From DASZVB01 sp036272055 (lineage in GTDB: Bacteria; Myxococcota_A; Polyangia; Polyangiales; Polyangiaceae): a stretch of 64,000 bases of DNA. Below are positions 27,241 to 34,119 of this stretch, piece by piece. The stretch spans positions 41,307-105,306 of the forward strand of contig DATAZL010000116.1 of NCBI GenBank assembly GCA_036272055.1, in the 5' to 3' direction. The notes beneath the pieces were generated by a model. That model was not told the DNA's origin and searched no databases. It was given only the letters and a program-made list of their open reading frames with translations. The first letter of the stretch is position 1; every line of letters begins with the position of its first letter. The translations under genes and the position numbers were made by a program.

Positions 27241-27382
27241 GGGCCACGAAGGCCCGCTTGCTTCGAGCACGGGCCGATCTGACCGCTCTCGGTGCTCGCC
27301 GTACCAGCGTACGGCTGCGCGCCTCACCCGGTCATCTCGACCCGCGGTCTTCTCAATCGGAACTTGGGGTGTTTGGAACCGA
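27241..27382 (+). ncRNA. Structured intergenic element, copy B (candidate ncRNA or bidirectional 3' element)
   Basis: Begins about 10 nt past the SNF2 stop and fills the gap to the convergent kinase gene. It is closely similar to the reverse strand of 11576-11710. Elements: hairpin GGCCCG/CGGGCC (27251-27256 with 27270-27275); nested helix TGACC/GGTCA (27280-27284 with 27330-27334), then GGTG/CACC (27291-27294 with 27325-27328), then GCCGTAC/GTACGGC (27298-27304 with 27309-27315) around CAGC; and hairpin GACC/GGTC (27339-27349). The outer helix is TCGCT/AGCGA in copy A, so three base pairs have changed together. The terminal UUCG-like hairpin of copy A is degraded here. Confidence 0.55.
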
Positions 27383-27401
27383 GAGGGCCTTCGGGCGCGT
27401 C

Positions 27402-28781
27402 TTAGTGGAACCACTGAGACGGTGGAGGGATGTAGATGCCGCGGTGGCGGGTTCGCCTTACGGTGTGTTCTTCGGTCACGTGGGTGCGCTTGGTTCGCTT
27501 CGTCTTGCCGTTGACGGACCGCTCTGGCGCGGGCTCGGCTTTCTTCGGCTCTGGCTTCTTCGGCTCGACGGCGGGTGGCGGTGACACGTCAACGGGCGGC
27601 AATGTCCCGGGCGATGACTCCGACGGAGCGGGCGTCTCGACGGCGTTTGCAGACTGAGCCGCGGCCATCGGAGGCGCGCCCGATGGCTCGGACGACGGGG
27701 ACGGCGCTTCCCCTCCGTGCGTGCGGAGTGCGGCGAAGCCCACGAACCCGGCGACCACGAGCGCGCCCGCAGCGAGCCACAGCCTGGGCCCGCTCTTCGT
27801 CGTGCCGGGCATCGTGTGCGCGACGGCGAGACGTCCCGACAGCGACGAAGCGTCCATCGGCTCGGTGAGGAACGCGGTCGGCGCGACGGCGACCATCCGG
27901 CGGCGGGAGATGGCGTCGAGCGTCTCCAAGAGCTCGGCCGCCGTCTGCACGCGGTCCGCCGCGTTCCGCGCGAGCAGGCGCTCGATGAGACGTGCGAGCT
28001 CCGCCGGGACGCTCTCCGGCAGCGGAGGCGGATCCTCCGTGAGCTGCTTCGTGAGGATCACCGTGATGTCGTCGGCCACGAACGGCAGATGTCCCGCGAG
28101 CATCTCGTAGAGCATGCTGCCGAACGCGTAGATGTCGGCGAGGTGACTGACGGCCTGACCGAGCGCTTGCTCGGGCGCCATGTACCCCACGGTGCCCATC
28201 ACGACGCCGACCCGCGTCAGCGTCTTGCCAGGGACGGCGGCCTCTCCATCGCCGGCGGTGAGCTTCGCGATGCCGAAGTCGAGCACCTTGACGCGATCGG
28301 TTCCGTCGGGTTGCTCCACGAGCATGACGTTGTCGGGCTTCAGGTCGCGGTGGACGATGCCGACCTGGTGCGCCGCGACGAGCGCCGATGCCACCTGCCG
28401 CGCGATGGAGAGCGCTCGCCCGAGCGGAAGCGCGCCGGCCTCGAGCAAGGCGCGGAGGCTCCGTCCATCGACGTACTCGAGGACGAAATAGAGCGAGCCG
28501 TCGTCGAGCCGACCGAAGTCCATCGCCTGGGCGACGTTCGCGTGGTCGATCCTCGCCGCGGCTACCGCCTCGCGCTCGAAGCGGGCGACGATCTCGGGGA
28601 TCGCCGTCATCTCGGGGTGGAGCACCTTGAGCGCCACGGGCTTCTTCATGAGCACGTGCTGGGCGAGATAGACGCGCCCCATCCCGCCCTCGCCGAGCAA
28701 TCGCTCCACCCGGTAGCGCCCGGCGAGCACCGAGCCGACGATCTCGGGTGTGTCTTCTTCGCGGGCGGGCGTGGGGCTCAT
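27402..28781 (-). CDS. Membrane-anchored Hanks-type Ser/Thr protein kinase
   Basis: 459 residues from the ATG at 28781. Kinase domain about 22-290: glycine loop LGEGGMGRVYLA (29-40), Lys52 in VALKVL, HRDLKPDN at 144-151, DFG at 168-170, and the GTVGYMAPEQA activation segment. A membrane helix (about 355-378, LWLAAGALVVAGFVGFAAL) and a Pro/Glu/Lys-rich periplasmic tail ending PPPSQWFH follow. All catalytic residues are present. Unlike the kinase at 14513 it lacks a DPL tail. Divergent from the GAF/AAA+ regulator (108 bp between starts), which is a likely functional partner. Longer in-frame starts upstream would run into the divergent gene's leader. Confidence 0.9.
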   Translation of the reverse strand: MSPTPAREEDTPEIVGSVLAGRYRVERLLGEGGMGRVYLAQHVLMKKPVALKVLHPEMTAIPEIVARFEREAVAAARIDHANVAQAMDFGRLDDGSLYFVLEYVDGRSLRALLEAGALPLGRALSIARQVASALVAAHQVGIVHRDLKPDNVMLVEQPDGTDRVKVLDFGIAKLTAGDGEAAVPGKTLTRVGVVMGTVGYMAPEQALGQAVSHLADIYAFGSMLYEMLAGHLPFVADDITVILTKQLTEDPPPLPESVPAELARLIERLLARNAADRVQTAAELLETLDAISRRRMVAVAPTAFLTEPMDASSLSGRLAVAHTMPGTTKSGPRLWLAAGALVVAGFVGFAALRTHGGEAPSPSSEPSGAPPMAAAQSANAVETPAPSESSPGTLPPVDVSPPPAVEPKKPEPKKAEPAPERSVNGKTKRTKRTHVTEEHTVRRTRHRGIYIPPPSQWFH

Positions 28782-28889
28782 GACGAAAGGCTCATTTTGA
28801 CCGATTCCGCGGCCCGGTGCAGAGACGATATGCGAGAAGCTTCCCGCCCCACACAACGGGAGAGAGCTCGTCTATGATGACGAGTGCAG

Positions 28890-30404
28890 ATGGCCGACCA
28901 ATCGCTCAGGCGAGTGGAGCGCGAGCGGGACCTATACAAGGGCCTGCTCCGGCTGAACGCGCGCACCGAGCTGCCCCACTTTCTCGAGGAGGCGCTCAAG
29001 CTGGTCGTCAGCGTGGTCGACGCCGAGCAAGGCTATCTGGAGCTCTTCGAGACCCAGGATTCTACCGACGAGCAAACCTGGTGGACGGCCGCCGGCTGTT
29101 CCGACGAGGAGGTCGGCGAGATCCGCACCCTGGTCTCCCGGGGGATCATCGCCGAGGCGCTCGGCACCGGCGAGGTCATCGTCACGCCCTCGGCGCTCCT
29201 CGACCCGCGGTTCCGCGACCGGACGAGCGTCCAGCGCTCCAACATCCACGCCGTCCTCTGCGCGCCCATCGGGAAGGACCCGCCGCTCGGCGTCCTCTAC
29301 CTGCAGAGGAGAAGCCTCCAGCATATGTTCACGGAAGAAGATCGCGGCTGCGCCGAGATCTTCGTCGAGCAGCTCGCGCCCCTCACCCACGCGCTCTTCG
29401 AGCGACGGCGCTTCGAGGGCTCGCGCGATCCGACGCACTCGTTCAGGAAGCGGCTCAAGGTCGAGCCCCTCGTCGGCTCTTCGCCGGCGCTCGCGGCGCT
29501 CCTGCGTGAAGTGGAGCTCGTCGCTCCACTCGACGTGTGCGTGCTCATCACCGGTGACACCGGAGTCGGCAAGAGCCAGGTCGCGCGCGTCATCCACGCC
29601 AACAGCGCGCGGGCCGCAGGTCCGTTCCTCGAGATCAACTGCGCGGCGCTCCCCGAGAATCTGCTCGAGGCAGAGCTCTTCGGCGCGCTCCCCGGTGCTC
29701 ACTCGACCGCGACGCGGAAGGTCGACGGCAAGGTGACCGCCGCGCGCGGTGGCACGCTGCTCCTCGACGAGATCGGGGAGATGACGGTGACCGCGCAGGC
29801 AAAACTCCTGCAGCTCCTGCAGACCCGGGAATACTACCCGCTCGGCTCGTCGACCCCGGTCGCCTCCGACGTGCGTATCGTCGCCGCGACGAACGTCGAC
29901 CTACGAAAGGCGGTCGCCGCGAAGCGTTTCCGGGAGGACCTGCTCTATCGATTGCAGGTGCTTCCCATCCGGGTGCCGTCACTCGCCGAGCGACGCGTGG
30001 ACATTCCGGTGCTCGCTCGTTACTTCTGCGAGTCTGCCCAGCGCATGCACAAGCTGCGCAACATCGAGCTCTCTCCCGGCTCGCTCCGCTCGCTCTCGAC
30101 GATGGACTGGCCCGGGAACATCCGCGAGCTGTCGCATCGAGTGGAGGCAGCCGCCATCCGCGCCGCAGCCGATGGCGCCGCGCAGATCGAAGCCGTGCAT
30201 CTCGGCCTCTCGACGCCGGCCGCGCCGAAGAACGCCTTCGAGAGTCACACCTTCCACGAAGGGACGCGCATCTATCAGCGCGGTCTCTTGCGCGCGACCC
30301 TCGACGCCACCGGGGGCAACGTGTCGGAAGCCGCGCGCCGTCTCGATCTGACGCGAGCGCACGTCTACACGCTCATGAAGACTCTCGGCCTCGAGCGCGA
30401 ATAA
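28890..30404 (+). CDS. GAF-AAA+-Fis regulator of sigma-54-activator type with altered GAFTGA loop
   Basis: 504 residues from the ATG at 28890 (a GTG at 28884 is equally possible). An N-terminal GAF-like sensor domain (about 25-165) is followed by an AAA+ domain (about 185-400): Walker A GDTGVGKSQVA, Walker B GGTLLLDEIGEM, and the sensor-type VRIVAATNVDLR and FREDLLYRL segments. A Fis-type helix-turn-helix closes the protein (NVSEAARRLDLTRAHVYTLM). The sigma-54-contacting GAFTGA loop is replaced by GAHSTA, so classical activation of sigma-54 holoenzyme is doubtful. Divergent from a Ser/Thr kinase, and upstream of an epimerase gene preceded by a -24/-12-like site. Confidence 0.88.
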   Translation: MADQSLRRVERERDLYKGLLRLNARTELPHFLEEALKLVVSVVDAEQGYLELFETQDSTDEQTWWTAAGCSDEEVGEIRTLVSRGIIAEALGTGEVIVTPSALLDPRFRDRTSVQRSNIHAVLCAPIGKDPPLGVLYLQRRSLQHMFTEEDRGCAEIFVEQLAPLTHALFERRRFEGSRDPTHSFRKRLKVEPLVGSSPALAALLREVELVAPLDVCVLITGDTGVGKSQVARVIHANSARAAGPFLEINCAALPENLLEAELFGALPGAHSTATRKVDGKVTAARGGTLLLDEIGEMTVTAQAKLLQLLQTREYYPLGSSTPVASDVRIVAATNVDLRKAVAAKRFREDLLYRLQVLPIRVPSLAERRVDIPVLARYFCESAQRMHKLRNIELSPGSLRSLSTMDWPGNIRELSHRVEAAAIRAAADGAAQIEAVHLGLSTPAAPKNAFESHTFHEGTRIYQRGLLRATLDATGGNVSEAARRLDLTRAHVYTLMKTLGLERE

Positions 30405-30652
30405 CTTCGATATAGGACGCATCAACCCGAGCAGACAGGGTGTTCGGACCGCGTACTGCCGCCACGCCGTGCGCGTACAACAGCGCACGACTCGCACGTC
30501 CCGGCCCGTCGACGTCACTGCGACGCGGCACGCGCGAGCACCGGGCGTGTCCCGCGAATTCGCGTGCTTGGCTGCTCTGACGCGGCGGTCTCTCGGCCGA
30601 TCTGACGCGAGATGTCGCGATCCGGGCCGGTCATTCGTGGCGGAAATGTTGC

Positions 30653-30668
30653 CGGCAAGCGTCTTGCA
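30653..30668 (+). promoter_or_regulatory. Putative sigma-54 (-24/-12) promoter of the epimerase gene
   Basis: CGGCAAG-CGTC-TTGCA matches the consensus TGGCACG-N4-TTGCW at all but two positions, with correct 12-bp spacing between the GG (30654) and GC (30666) anchors. Predicted transcription would start near 30679, just before an AGGAG ribosome-binding site and the ATG at 30692. I see nothing else definite in the 287-bp gap 30405-30691. Confidence 0.5.
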
Positions 30669-30691
30669 ATGACCCGGACCAGGAGACTCGG

Positions 30692-31711
30692 ATGCACGTA
30701 GTCATCACTGGTGCCACGGGCAGTATCGGCCAGGCTCTCATAGCGGCGCTCGAGAACGACCCTGCCGTTCGTTCGATCACCGGGATCGCACGAAGCGTCC
30801 CGCAGCGCGGCTCGGGCAAAACGTTCTACGTCGCCGCCGACGTGGCCGAGGAGCAGCTCGCCCCGCTGTTCGAAGGAGCCGACGTCGTCGTTCATCTGGC
30901 GTGGCGATTCCAGCCGGAGAAGCGGCCGGACGAGCTGTGGAGCACCAACGTGCTCGGTAGCCGTCGCGTCTTCGACGCAGTTCGCCAGGCCGCCGTGCCA
31001 CGCCTCGTCTACGTGTCGTCCTTCGCCGCCTATGGACCGCGCGAAGAGATGGCGTTGATTGGCGAAGGCTCGGCGACGACCGGCATCGCGACATCGCTCT
31101 ACTCGCGCCACAAGGCCGAGGTGGAGCGGCGTCTCGACGAGTTCGAGAAGCGTTACGACGGCATCGACATCGTGCGGCTCCGACCCTGCGCGACGCTCGC
31201 AGAGAGCGCGAGCTCCGGCTTCGTCCGGCGCTTCGCCGATTCGCTTCCCGGCTCGAGCTTCGACGACGCCGCACGCCAGATCGCGCGCTACGTCGCGCAG
31301 ACGCCGCTGCAGATCGTGCACGTGCACGACGTTGCGGAGGCGCTTCGACTCGCGATCACGAGCAAGGCGCGCGGCGCTTTCAACGTCACGCCGCGTCCTG
31401 AGCGCGCCCGCGAGATCGAGGGAAGCTCGAGCGTCGTGGCGCGCGCGGCGAGCATCGCGCTCAGGCTTCGTCTCTCGCGAGTCGATCAGAACCTCATGGA
31501 CCTCGCCGGACGCGCACCGATGCTCGACGGGCGACGAGCCGAGGACGAGCTCGGATTCGTCGCGAGCTACACGACGGAGCAGGTCGTCGCCGAGGCCCTG
31601 TCCGGTCTCCGGCAGGGAGTGGCTCTACCCGTCGGCTCGCCTCGAATGGACCGTCCCAGTGCGCAAAATTCGAACAGTGCGCATGTTTCGGCTGAGTATC
31701 ACCTGACGTAA
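30692..31711 (+). CDS. NAD(P)-dependent epimerase/dehydratase (extended SDR)
   Basis: 339 residues. The N-terminal Rossmann motif is TGATGSIG (about 6-13) and the catalytic YxxxK is YSRHK, in SLYSRHKAEVERRL. VHLAWRFQP and VYVSSFAAYGP match the extended SDR nucleotide-sugar epimerase fold. The last 20 or so residues (PRMDRPSAQNSNSAHVSAEY) look like a disordered extension beyond the usual family end. Substrate unknown. The gene has a well-placed AGGAG and a -24/-12-like promoter, and follows the sigma-54-activator-type gene. Confidence 0.87.
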   Translation: MHVVITGATGSIGQALIAALENDPAVRSITGIARSVPQRGSGKTFYVAADVAEEQLAPLFEGADVVVHLAWRFQPEKRPDELWSTNVLGSRRVFDAVRQAAVPRLVYVSSFAAYGPREEMALIGEGSATTGIATSLYSRHKAEVERRLDEFEKRYDGIDIVRLRPCATLAESASSGFVRRFADSLPGSSFDDAARQIARYVAQTPLQIVHVHDVAEALRLAITSKARGAFNVTPRPERAREIEGSSSVVARAASIALRLRLSRVDQNLMDLAGRAPMLDGRRAEDELGFVASYTTEQVVAEALSGLRQGVALPVGSPRMDRPSAQNSNSAHVSAEYHLT

Positions 31712-31787
31712 GTGGCTGTAATCACATGCCGGCCCGCGGGGCATGGACAATGCACTCTCAGTGTAATCAGGCTGGAGGATCGCCCCC

Positions 31788-31964
31788 ATGTTTCGACGAA
31801 TCGCACGCGCCGTGAACCATGTCCGAGGCCACGCAGTGGTCGCCCGCGAACTCTCGACGGGCCTCATCGAAGCATTCTCGTCAGTGGTGCGAGTCCACTC
31901 GAGCTTCGAGGCGATCCTCGCCGAGCACGACCATCAGATCCGAAGCGCTCTGCCTGGATTCTGA
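31788..31964 (+). CDS. Candidate 58-residue helical protein
   Basis: ATG at 31788, TGA at 31962-31964. It is preceded by GGAGG with 9-nt spacing, a strong ribosome-binding site, and lies in a 432-bp space otherwise without a gene. The product begins MFRRIARAVNHVRGHAVVAR and continues with an amphipathic helical segment (LIEAFSSVVRVHSSFEAILA) ending SALPGF. No domain is recognised. It sits between the epimerase and csbD-type genes on the same strand. The case rests on the ribosome-binding site, the protein-like composition (few Arg/Pro runs, unlike shadow frames here) and the empty context. Confidence 0.45.
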   Translation: MFRRIARAVNHVRGHAVVARELSTGLIEAFSSVVRVHSSFEAILAEHDHQIRSALPGF

Positions 31965-32143
31965 GCGGCGGTCACTCGCGCTGTCTCACTCTGAGGCGCG
32001 CTGCCACGTTTTCCGGGTCGCTCTCGGGCCGATCTCCGTGGTTCCTCGCATCTTCCGCGCGGGCACGGGCTCTGCAGTGTCGGTGAGCGCGCGCGATTCG
32101 TCGCGCGCCCACGCGGTTCTCGCGTGCACCACAGGAGAGTCCG

Positions 32144-32350
32144 ATGAACTGGGATACCGTCGAAGGAAACTGGAAGGAACTGAGGGGCAAGTTGCGGAGC
32201 AAGTGGGCGAAGCTCACTGACGACGATCTCGAGAACATCGGCGGCAAGAAGGACGTCCTCCTCGGCCGTCTCCAGCAACACTACGGGTTTCACAAGGACG
32301 AAGCCGAGAAGCAGCTCGACGCGTTCCTGAACAGCACCCCGACGAAGTGA
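32144..32350 (+). CDS. CsbD-family stress protein
   Basis: 68 residues, the usual size of CsbD/YjbJ proteins, which are small abundant stress-induced proteins of unknown mechanism. The signature MNWDTVEGNWKELRGKLRSK is followed by KWAKLTDDDLENIGGKKDVL and the C-terminal YGFHKDEAEKQLDAF. The ribosome-binding site AGGAGAG lies upstream of the ATG. A small hairpin overlaps its stop. Confidence 0.9.
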   Translation: MNWDTVEGNWKELRGKLRSKWAKLTDDDLENIGGKKDVLLGRLQQHYGFHKDEAEKQLDAFLNSTPTK

Positions 32351-32365
32351 ACGCGAAACGCGTTC
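32349..32365. terminator. Hairpin between csbD-type gene and convergent cytochrome gene
   Basis: GAACGCG (32349-32355), loop AAA, CGCGTTC (32359-32365), followed by TTC. It overlaps the stop codon of the CsbD gene and abuts the convergent gene end at 32367, so it could serve both. Confidence 0.5.
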
Positions 32366-32366
32366 T

Positions 32367-33431
32367 TCAAGGGTCGCGACCGGCGGCGGTCGGATAGCCC
32401 TTCGAACGCCACACGCCGAGCCCCTCGTCGAGGACGGTCACCTTGGTGAACCCCTTCGCGAGAAGCTTCTGGGCGAGCTGCCCGGACTCGGCGTGTGGAC
32501 AGGCGCAGTAACAGACGAGCCAGGCGTTCCGCGGAAGCGAGTCGACGTACGGCTCCGGCGCGTAGAACGGCACGCTGACCGCGCCCTTGATGTGACCATT
32601 GGTGTAGTCGGAGGGCGCCCGAGCGTCGAGCATCGCCATCTTCGCGCCGCGATCGAGCTGAGCCTTGATCACGTCCGCGGGAGTGGTCCCCGGTGACGGC
32701 TTGAAGCCGAGCGGCTCCGGCCCCTTCGGGTTCAAGGGAACCGGTCCCAGCGGGATCGGCTCCGGCTTCGGCCCGTCGAAGGACGTCGGGCGCGGAAGCG
32801 GGACGAGGTTACGCAGGTAGGCGACGACGTCCTCGACGCCCTGGTCCTTCAGCTTGTCGGCGAACGCGGGCATCGCGGTGCCGGCGCGTCCGTCGCGGAT
32901 CGCATAGCGCAGAAAGCCGTTCGTCGCGTCCTCGAGCAACGCGGGGTTGCCGATGCCGACGTTGGGACCACCCACGCCGTGCTTGCCGTGACAACCCGCG
33001 CACTCTTTCGCGAACGTCGTCTCGCCACGGTGCACGTCGCCCTTCAGCGGGGTCTCGTCGAGCGCGGGTTTCGGCCAGTGCTCCCACACGCGGACGAACG
33101 CGATGACGCTCCGCACGTCGTCGGACGAAAGCGGGCCGCCGAAGCCCGAGCCCCAGGCCGACATCGTCGTCCCCATCCTGCCGTGACGGATCGCGTTGCT
33201 GAGGTACGCGTCCGATACCGAGCCGAGGAACGCGCGGTGCCGGAGAGCCGTCGCCTGATCGGCCTTGTAGCCCTCGCCACCGCGCCCGTGACACACGGAA
33301 CAGATCCGGTCGTAGAGCTCCGCGCCGTGGGCCTGCTGCTCGGTGAGCGGTGCAGTGCCGCACTCGAGCACGCCGCCGACGATCAGCGCGAGCGCCGTCA
33401 GACACAACAAGAGGACCTGTTTCGGGCGCAT
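32367..33431 (-). CDS. Exported dihaem cytochrome c fused to a C-terminal rhodanese domain
   Basis: 354 residues from the ATG at 33431. An export signal (about 1-24) precedes two class I cytochrome c domains: haem motifs CSVCH (44-48) and CAGCH (144-148), with likely axial Met residues in GTTMSAW (Met90) and GTAMPAF. A Pro-rich linker (about 212-250) leads to a rhodanese domain with LDARAPSDYTNGHIKGAVSV and an active-site region LVCYCACPHA (Cys309 the likely catalytic Cys). Rhodaneses move sulfane sulfur; joining one to an electron-transfer module suggests periplasmic sulfur chemistry, which is inference. Divergent from the Hedgehog-domain gene with a 136-bp gap. Confidence 0.88.
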   Translation of the reverse strand: MRPKQVLLLCLTALALIVGGVLECGTAPLTEQQAHGAELYDRICSVCHGRGGEGYKADQATALRHRAFLGSVSDAYLSNAIRHGRMGTTMSAWGSGFGGPLSSDDVRSVIAFVRVWEHWPKPALDETPLKGDVHRGETTFAKECAGCHGKHGVGGPNVGIGNPALLEDATNGFLRYAIRDGRAGTAMPAFADKLKDQGVEDVVAYLRNLVPLPRPTSFDGPKPEPIPLGPVPLNPKGPEPLGFKPSPGTTPADVIKAQLDRGAKMAMLDARAPSDYTNGHIKGAVSVPFYAPEPYVDSLPRNAWLVCYCACPHAESGQLAQKLLAKGFTKVTVLDEGLGVWRSKGYPTAAGRDP

Positions 33432-33567
33432 GTTCGATCCGCAGCGGCGGAGCATAGCCGATGCGGCCGGACCGGGCTCGAGGACGCGCACGTCATCCCC
33501 ACCCCGACGAAAGAAGCGGATTTGTTGCCTTTCCAGGAACCCGCGAGCGAGGATCTCGGGACCGTTG

Positions 33568-34113
33568 ATGGTCCATCAGGGCCGGCTCTCGTTGCTCCTC
33601 GCCGCCGGCGCGCTCGTCCTGTCGTGCGACAAGTCCACGGGCGACGTGAGCCTCTCCAAGCGGAGCGGGGCGAAGGTCCTCCGGTTGCACGAGCGGGTTC
33701 CGGACAGGAGCGAGGCGGCGACCATCGGAGCGATCGTGGGTCGCGTCGAGCGGGGCTCGCCGGAGTACGCCCATCTCGTGCGGTGCAGCGGCGCCGACAT
33801 CGTCTTCAAGGACGAGGAGGGGACCGGAGCGGACCGCATGATGACGCCGCGTCTGCGGGTCAGGCTCGAACGGCTCGCGCGGCTCGTGGAGAACGAGTGG
33901 AGCGACGTGCACCTCCGTGTGACGGAAGCGTGGGACGAGCGGCGCGAGCACGGCGAGCGAAGCGTCCACTACGAGGGGCGCGCCGCCGACATCACGACGT
34001 CGGACGCCGACCCCGAGAAGCTCGGACGCCTCGGCGCGCTCGCGTGTGACGCCGGGCTCGAGTGGGTGCTCTACGAGGACCCTAGCCACGTGCACGTCTC
34101 GGTCGCGCGCTGA
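33568..34113 (+). CDS. Hedgehog N-terminal signalling-domain lipoprotein (HH/DD-peptidase family)
   Basis: 181 residues. The signal ends in a lipobox-like VLSC, so Cys20 should be lipidated. Residues about 42-181 match the Hedgehog signalling domain (PF01085-like): VFKDEEGTGADRMMT (79-93), LRVTEAWDE (116-124), VHYEGRAADITTSD (133-146) and WVLYEDPSHVHVSV (166-179). By comparison with Sonic hedgehog from memory, the zinc ligands His134, Asp141 and His176, the catalytic-like Glu170 and His128, and five of six calcium ligands (Glu83, Glu84, Asp89, Glu120, Asp123) are kept at identical spacing; the sixth is Arg125. There is no Hint/Hog autoprocessing domain. Bacterial members are thought to be related to DD-peptidases, so a cell-wall peptidase role is likely. 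Codon use matches the neighbours. Confidence 0.93.
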   Translation: MVHQGRLSLLLAAGALVLSCDKSTGDVSLSKRSGAKVLRLHERVPDRSEAATIGAIVGRVERGSPEYAHLVRCSGADIVFKDEEGTGADRMMTPRLRVRLERLARLVENEWSDVHLRVTEAWDERREHGERSVHYEGRAADITTSDADPEKLGRLGALACDAGLEWVLYEDPSHVHVSVAR

Positions 34114-34119
34114 CGTTCC

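Noticed and set aside
31712..32220. Open frames of 124 and 133 codons in the gap before csbD
   Set aside because: Arg/Ser-rich composition with no ribosome-binding site; the 58-codon frame at 31788 is the only plausible one.
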